DNA from: DATDPM01 sp041498815
Lineage (GTDB): Bacteria > Pseudomonadota > Alphaproteobacteria > DATDPM01
Assembly (NCBI GenBank): GCA_041498815.1
Contig: JBGQJC010000008.1
Location: 1 to 64,000, forward strand
DNA length: 64,000 nt
Direction: 5' to 3'
Below, piece by piece: positions 59,479 to 64,000 of the stretch. The position numbers and the translations under genes are program-made. The notes under the pieces are model-generated. The model was not told the origin of the DNA. It saw only the letters and a program-made list of their open reading frames with translations, and ran no database searches. Every line of letters begins with the position of its first letter. Within the stretch, counting starts at the first letter, position 1.

Positions 59479-60453
59479 TTACCATCTGAGCAAGCATGAA
59501 CCCCAGGTGAGCCCGCCGCCGATTGCCTCCAAAAGGATAAGGTGGCCCGGCTTGATGCGGCCGTCGCGCTTGGCTTCGGCAAGCGCCAGCGGAATCGAAG
59601 CGGCCGAGGTGTTGGCGTGGCGGTCGATGGTGACGACGAGGCGCTCCTCCGGCAAGCCCAGCCTCTCAGCGGTGCCGGTCATGATGCGCCGGTTCGCCTG
59701 GTGCGGCACCAGCCAGTCGATGTCGGAGATTTGCAGCCCGTTTGCCGCGAGCGCCTCGTTGACCACCTCGGCGAGCTTGACCACGGCGTGGCGGAATATT
59801 TCTTTTCCTTGCATGCGGAGATGACCCGCGGTTTGCGTCGAAGACGGGCCGCCGTCCACGTATAGAAGGTCGTGGTATCGGCCGTCGGAATGGAGATGAG
59901 TCGAGAGAATGCCCCGGTCGCGAACCGTGCCCTCGCCTTCGCCGCGCCGTAAGACCACCGCCCCCGCCCCGTCCCCGAACAGCACGCAGGTGCCGCGGTC
60001 GGTCCAGTCCAGAATGCGCGAAAAGGTTTCGGCGCCGATGACGAGCACCGTGTTGGCGCCGCCGGTCCGGATCATGCTGTCCGCAACCCCAAAGGCGTAG
60101 ACGAATCCGGTGCATACCGCCTGGAGGTCGAAGGCGGCGCCCTGCGTGATGCCAAGCGCCGCCTGAACCTTGGTCGCCGTCGCCGGAAAGGTTTCATCGG
60201 GGGTGCTGGTGGCGACGATCACGAGATCGACCCCGCCGGGCGGGATCCCGGCATCGGCGAGGGCGCCTGCTGCGGCGCGGGTGGCCAAATCCGAGGTCAG
60301 TTCGCCTTCGGCCGCAATATGGCGCTGGCGGATGCCGGTGCGCTCGGCGATCCACATATCCGTGGTGTCGAGCCGGCGCGAAAGCTCTTCATTGGTGACG
60401 ATGCGCGCGGGCAGATACGATCCGCAGCCCGCGACCTGGGAACGCGGCACCAT
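59479..60453 (-). CDS. fabH: Beta-ketoacyl-ACP synthase III
   Basis: This 324-residue enzyme condenses acetyl-CoA with malonyl-ACP to start fatty acid synthesis. The catalytic triad is Cys114 (LQAVCTGF), His in VPHQANRR and Asn in HANTSAAS. The GGGLTWGSCLLRW end is conserved. ATG 60453 shares one base with the plsX stop (TAATG), so it is coupled to plsX. Confidence 0.95.
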   Translation of the reverse strand: MVPRSQVAGCGSYLPARIVTNEELSRRLDTTDMWIAERTGIRQRHIAAEGELTSDLATRAAAGALADAGIPPGGVDLVIVATSTPDETFPATATKVQAALGITQGAAFDLQAVCTGFVYAFGVADSMIRTGGANTVLVIGAETFSRILDWTDRGTCVLFGDGAGAVVLRRGEGEGTVRDRGILSTHLHSDGRYHDLLYVDGGPSSTQTAGHLRMQGKEIFRHAVVKLAEVVNEALAANGLQISDIDWLVPHQANRRIMTGTAERLGLPEERLVVTIDRHANTSAASIPLALAEAKRDGRIKPGHLILLEAIGGGLTWGSCLLRW

Positions 60454-61502
60454 TAAACCGCCGCCGCCTGCGCCGCCAGATCCTGTTCGCCGCCGAGGCG
60501 TTCCAACTCGTCTTTAATCGTGGTGCTGTAGTCGTTGACGATCATGTCCGCGGCAACGCCGATCGCGTTCGCGAATCCGATGGCGTCGGTCCCGCCGTGG
60601 CTTTTCACGACGATGCCGTTGAGCCCCAGCAGGATCGCGCCGTTGTAGCGCCGCGGGTCGAGCCGGACGCGCAGTTTCTCGAGCGCCGGCCGGCACAAAA
60701 GATAGCCGAGCCGGGCGGCGAGCGAGCTGCGGAACGACTCGCGCAGGAAAACCGAGAACAGCCGCGCCGTTCCCTCGACCGTTTTGAGGGCGATGTTTCC
60801 CGTGAAACCGTCGGTGACGATCACATCCACGGTGCCGGCGCCGATATCGTCGCCCTCGATGAAGCCGTGAAACCGGATGGGCAATTTGGTCGCGCGCAGG
60901 ATTGCCGCCGCCTGGCGCACCGCCTCGTGGCCTTTCAATTCTTCGGCGCCGACATTCAAAATGCCGATCGTGGGCTGCGAAAGGCCCAATGCCGCCCGCG
61001 CGAACACCTCGCCCATGACCGCGAATTGAACCAGGTTATTGGCGTCGCATTCGACGTTCGCGCCGAGGTCCAGCATCACGCTTTCTCCCCGCAGGGTGGG
61101 GAAGAAGGTGGCGATGGCCGGGCGGTCGATCTGGGGATGGGTCCTGAGGACGAATTTGGCGATGGCCATCAAGGCCCCGGTGTTTCCCGCCGACACCACC
61201 GCGCCGGCCTCGCCGCTTTGGACCGCATCGATGGCCAGCCCCATGCTGGAGGTTCGCCCGCTGCGCAGGGCCTGCGCCGGCTTTGCATCCCCGGTAATGA
61301 TCTCCTCGGTATGGCGGATGGTGGTGACCCGGGCGAGTTCCGGGAAGCGGCCGATGAGGGGCGAAAGCTTCGATTCGGCGCCGAACATGAGATAGCGCAC
61401 GGCCGGCAGCCGCTGGCGCGCGAGCTCGGCCCCGTGCACCACCATGTCGGGCGCACGGTCGCCGCCCATGGCGTCGAGCGCGATCGTAATCTTATGGGCC
61501 AC
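60453..61502 (-). CDS. plsX: Phosphate acyltransferase PlsX
   Basis: This 349-residue enzyme makes acyl-phosphate from acyl-ACP for phospholipid synthesis. The N-terminus IALDAMGGDRAPDMVV, GNTGALMAIA and FTGNIALKTVEG are family signatures. It is followed by fabH in the same transcript, and preceded by rpmF by 33 bases. It is a peripheral membrane-associated protein in the family. Confidence 0.95.
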   Translation of the reverse strand: MAHKITIALDAMGGDRAPDMVVHGAELARQRLPAVRYLMFGAESKLSPLIGRFPELARVTTIRHTEEIITGDAKPAQALRSGRTSSMGLAIDAVQSGEAGAVVSAGNTGALMAIAKFVLRTHPQIDRPAIATFFPTLRGESVMLDLGANVECDANNLVQFAVMGEVFARAALGLSQPTIGILNVGAEELKGHEAVRQAAAILRATKLPIRFHGFIEGDDIGAGTVDVIVTDGFTGNIALKTVEGTARLFSVFLRESFRSSLAARLGYLLCRPALEKLRVRLDPRRYNGAILLGLNGIVVKSHGGTDAIGFANAIGVAADMIVNDYSTTIKDELERLGGEQDLAAQAAAV

Positions 61503-61535
61503 CGAATCCCCCCAGGAATGGCCGGATATGGGGCC

Positions 61536-61718
61536 TCAGGCCCCTTCGGCCGGGACCACTTCGCGTTCGTTGTAATAGCCGCAGGACCCGCAGACGTGGT
61601 GGGGCCGCTTGGTCTCGCCGCAGTTCGGGCATTCGACCGTGGCCGCCGGTTTCAGGGCGTGATGGGACCGGCGCATGTCGCGGCGCGACTTCGATGTCTT
61701 CTTTTTCGGAACTGCCAT
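61536..61718 (-). CDS. rpmF: 50S ribosomal protein L32
   Basis: This 60-residue ribosomal protein begins MAVPKKKTSKSRRDMRRSHH, as L32 does. It has zinc-ribbon cysteines CPNCGE and CGSCGYY. ATG 61718 is the correct start; a longer frame is not supported. It sits between the DUF177 gene and plsX, the conserved rpmF-plsX-fabH arrangement. Confidence 0.96.
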   Translation of the reverse strand: MAVPKKKTSKSRRDMRRSHHALKPAATVECPNCGETKRPHHVCGSCGYYNEREVVPAEGA

Positions 61719-61814
61719 GGCTATCCTTCGCTTCGCCCCCTCGCGGGGCTTATCGACCTCGCGGGGCGGGCGCTTAGTTAATCGAAAAGCCGGGACCAAG
61801 CAACCCGCTTGCCC

Positions 61815-62375
61815 TTATCGCCCTTGATCCTGCCCGTTTTTCCGCAATGAGGCGAGAGCGGCAAAGGGGCCGTTTTCCGGCCGTTCCGGGGCCAATCCCG
61901 AATAATTTTCGGCGGCGAAGGTGACGCCCGCGGCCCTCGGGTAGGGATCCAAGGCGACGGCCAATTGCTGGGCCACCGCCTCCCCGATGTCGAGGACGCC
62001 GCCCGTCAAAGGCTCCGGCAGGTCTTGGGCCCAGGGGGACAGGTCGAGCTCGGCGCCGTCGTCGAGCTCAACCGCGGGCGTGAACGTGATCGAAAATGCA
62101 TCGGCGATGCGGGATTTTACCGGCTCGAGCGTCACCACGCAGGACTGGACCACGTCGGCGGCGAATTCGCCTTCGACCCTGACCTGGGACCCGCGCAGTT
62201 TTTTGAGGCGCACCGTCGCCTTCAAGCTATCGAGTGCCAGGAGTCCGAAGCGCGCGGCGAGCGCGGCCCGCTCCCCCGGCCCGGCCTCGATTTCCCGGCG
62301 GAGATCTTCGGCCGCCAGGGCTTCGATGTTGACGATGCGCGAGAATTCCACCGGGGCGGGTCCGGAATCGATCAT
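61815..62375 (-). CDS. DUF177 (YceD) domain protein
   Basis: This 186-residue protein matches the YceD/DUF177 family: LRGSQVRVEGEFAADVVQSCVVTLEPV and a C-terminal LDIGEAVAQQLAVALDPYPR. It lies directly before rpmF, as in most bacteria, and is associated with 23S rRNA processing in plants and E. coli. It lacks the CxxC...CxxC pairs of some homologues; a single Cys sits in VQSCVVT. ATG 62375. Confidence 0.88.
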   Translation of the reverse strand: MIDSGPAPVEFSRIVNIEALAAEDLRREIEAGPGERAALAARFGLLALDSLKATVRLKKLRGSQVRVEGEFAADVVQSCVVTLEPVKSRIADAFSITFTPAVELDDGAELDLSPWAQDLPEPLTGGVLDIGEAVAQQLAVALDPYPRAAGVTFAAENYSGLAPERPENGPFAALASLRKNGQDQGR

Positions 62376-62557
62376 GTCGCCCTCCCTCGATCGGCGCGCC
62401 CCAAGGGATCGCGCCGCAGGACCGTGGCGCGAAAGTTAGGGCGCGATGCGCCGCTTGGTCAACCGTGTGGGCCGAACAGGCCCGGTTCCGGCGCCGCCGG
62501 CGTTATCGCTCCGCCGTGTTGACAGGAGGCAAGCCGCGGTGCCAACGTCATCCCGAG

Positions 62558-63070
62558 ATGGGGAAGAAATCGGGCAATTTGAAGGGGTTGGCCTTGGCCG
62601 CGTGCCTAGGCGGGCTGTTTCTTGGCGCCTGCTCGTCCATGGTCCATACCGACGGGGTGGTTCTGGACGACACGAAGGTCGGCTCGATCCAGCCCGGCGT
62701 GCAGTCCGAAGACGACATCAAGAGGCTGATCGGAACGCCGTCGAGCAAATCCATCTACGGCGAAAAGACCTGGTACTACATCACCCGGCGCACAAGCCGG
62801 GTGGCCTTTTTCGATCCGTCGGTCCAAGAGCAGAAGGTGATCGCGATCACCTTCGACGACTCCGGCAAGGTAAGCGGTGTCCGCCAATACGGGCTTAACG
62901 ATTCCCAGGATGTGTCGCCGGTTGCGCGCACCACGCCCACCAAGGGCAAGCACCTAACCTTCCTCGACCAGATGATGGGCAATCTCAACCGCTATGGGCC
63001 GAGCGCCGGCAGCCGGCCGGGCGGCGGCGGACCAGGCGGCGGCGGACCGGGCGGCGGCGGTAGCCACTGA
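62558..63070 (+). CDS. bamE: Outer membrane assembly lipoprotein BamE (SmpA/OmlA)
   Basis: This lipoprotein of 170 residues has a signal ending LGGLFLGAC (lipid Cys near residue 24). The SmpA/OmlA domain follows: VGSIQPGVQSEDDIKRLIGTPSSKSIYGEKTWYY and KVIAITFDDSGKVSGVRQYG. It assists BamA in beta-barrel insertion. It ends with a Gly/Pro-rich tail (PGGGGPGGGGPGGGG) not usual in BamE, which may be low-complexity drift. ATG 62558; it is divergent from the DUF177 gene. Confidence 0.9.
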   Translation: MGKKSGNLKGLALAACLGGLFLGACSSMVHTDGVVLDDTKVGSIQPGVQSEDDIKRLIGTPSSKSIYGEKTWYYITRRTSRVAFFDPSVQEQKVIAITFDDSGKVSGVRQYGLNDSQDVSPVARTTPTKGKHLTFLDQMMGNLNRYGPSAGSRPGGGGPGGGGPGGGGSH

Positions 63071-63135
63071 ACGGCCGGCGGTTCGGCTCGCGCGGGCTCG
63101 CGCGGGCCGGCTCTAGGCAATAATTCGATTTCTTA

Positions 63136-64000
63136 TCAGGCCGCGAGAATCGCGAGCAGCAGGATCGCCACGATATTGGTGATCTTGATCATCGGATTGA
63201 CCGCGGGGCCGGCGGTGTCCTTATAGGGATCTCCCACCGTATCCCCGGTGACCGCGGCGCGGTGGGTGTCCGAGCCCTTGCCGCCGAAGTGCCCATCCTC
63301 GATGTATTTCTTGGCGTTGTCCCAGGCCCCTCCCCCGGAGGTCATGGAGATGGCGACGAAAATGCCGGTGACGATGGTCCCCAGCAGCATGGCGCCCAAA
63401 GCGGTGAACGCCGCGGCGCGGCCGGCGGCAAGCGTTATCACGGCGTAAAGCACGACCGGCGCCAAGACGGGCAGGAGCGACGGCACGATCATTTCCTTGA
63501 TCGCGGCCTTGGTCAGCAAATCCACCAAGCGCCCGTATTCGGGCCGCGCCTTGCCCTCCATGATTCCCGGAATTTCGCGGAACTGGCGCCGCACTTCGAC
63601 CACCACGCTTCCGGCGGCGCGTCCGACCGCGCGCATGCCGAGCGAGCCGAAGAGATAAGGAAGGAGCCCGCCCAGGAAGAGCCCGATCACCACGAACGGA
63701 TCCTGGAGCCGGAAAGTGACGGATAGATCGGGAAAGTAGTAGCTAAGGTCCTCGGTGTAGGCGGCAAAGAGCACGAGCGCCGCCAGCCCCGCCGAGCCGA
63801 TGGCATAGCCCTTGGTCACGGCTTTGGTGGTGTTGCCGACGGCGTCGAGCGCATCGGTCGTCTTGCGCACCTCGGGCGGCAAATCCGCCATTTCGGCGAT
63901 GCCACCCGCGTTATCGGTGACGGGACCGTAGGCATCGAGCGCCACCACGATGCCGGCCAGCGCCAGCATGGTGGTCGCCGCAATCGCTACTCCGAACAGC
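63136..64000 (-). CDS. hppA: K+-independent membrane H+-pyrophosphatase (C-terminal part, runs off edge)
   Basis: The last 288 codons of a membrane-bound proton-pumping pyrophosphatase are in the window; the frame stays open to base 64000. It couples PPi hydrolysis to H+ transport. Visible signatures are ALDAYGPVTDNAGGIAEM, GNTTKAVTKGYAIGSA and GGAWDNAKKYIEDG. The Lys in GNTTKA marks the K+-independent subfamily, since K+-dependent enzymes have Ala there. Several transmembrane helices and the C-terminal ITNIVAILLLAILAA are present. The N-terminal part lies beyond the edge. Confidence 0.92.
   Translation of the reverse strand, partial: LFGVAIAATTMLALAGIVVALDAYGPVTDNAGGIAEMADLPPEVRKTTDALDAVGNTTKAVTKGYAIGSAGLAALVLFAAYTEDLSYYFPDLSVTFRLQDPFVVIGLFLGGLLPYLFGSLGMRAVGRAAGSVVVEVRRQFREIPGIMEGKARPEYGRLVDLLTKAAIKEMIVPSLLPVLAPVVLYAVITLAAGRAAAFTALGAMLLGTIVTGIFVAISMTSGGGAWDNAKKYIEDGHFGGKGSDTHRAAVTGDTVGDPYKDTAGPAVNPMIKITNIVAILLLAILAA

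Noticed and set aside
63022..63062. Short GGCGGCGG repeats resembling a repeat array
   Set aside because: They encode the Gly-rich tail of BamE and have no spacers, so they are not a CRISPR or mobile repeat.

Overview
The window is about 64 kb of high-GC chromosomal DNA from an alphaproteobacterium, most likely Rhodospirillales-like. The evidence for this is the order DUF177-rpmF-plsX-fabH-ihfA-merR-tRNA-Pro, an NDUFS4-like complex I accessory gene, rplM-rpsI-argC followed by a gamma-carbonic anhydrase, an alaC/dapL-like aminotransferase next to hom and recJ, a class I PHA synthase and a K+-independent H+-pyrophosphatase. The species is inferred only to that level. Most genes are housekeeping or transport genes in tight operons with ATGA or TGATG overlaps. 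I see no prophage, insertion sequence, rRNA or CRISPR array.

Layout. 1-4.9 kb: a histone H1-like basic protein, an isoprenylcysteine-methyltransferase-like membrane protein, an ArsM-type methyltransferase, an SMP-30-like secreted protein, a pentapeptide-repeat protein and a NUDIX hydrolase. 4.9-10 kb: a five-gene peptide/nickel-type ABC transporter operon. 10-13.2 kb: sulfur amino acid metabolism (cysK, sseA, metC). 13.2-20.3 kb: a metal-homeostasis block with znuB-znuC-zur divergent from znuA across a tandem Zur operator, then hisI, a zinc-efflux CDF protein fused in frame to the molybdate-binding protein ModA, modB and modC. 20.4-29.4 kb: a duplicated beta-barrel protein, lemA and an M48 protease, tRNA-Arg, a Tat-exported beta-carbonic-anhydrase-like protein, an NDUFS4-like protein, tRNA-Pro, a methyltransferase, DUF192, an Na+/H+ antiporter and DUF2927. 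29.6-34.8 kb: cheZ, a secreted protein, an OmpA-like lipoprotein and a chemoreceptor. 34.8-36.1 kb: a lower-GC patch with a membrane-anchored Mrr-like nuclease beside tRNA-Glu. 36.1-47.3 kb: recJ, hom, aminotransferase, OmpA-like lipoprotein, phaC, gamma-CA, argC, rpsI, rplM and cutA. 47.4-57.4 kb: a signalling cluster of three single-domain receiver proteins, three histidine kinases and one degenerate GGDEF/EAL-like protein, with an orphan 25-residue pqqA inside it. 57.4-64 kb: DUF411 and ChrB-like proteins, tRNA-Pro(GGG), merR, ihfA, fabH, plsX, rpmF, DUF177, bamE and the C-terminal part of hppA, which runs off the right edge.

The most unusual feature is the continuous CDF-ModA reading frame (16808-18472). 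The zinc exporter is followed by a signal-peptide-like segment with an Ala-Ala-Ala site and then a full-length mature ModA, which suggests one polypeptide that signal peptidase could split. Other features worth attention are the orphan pqqA, the double Zur box, the tandemly duplicated outer-membrane barrel, the exported carbonic-anhydrase-like protein, the Mrr patch at tRNA-Glu, and a possible structured RNA at the left edge.
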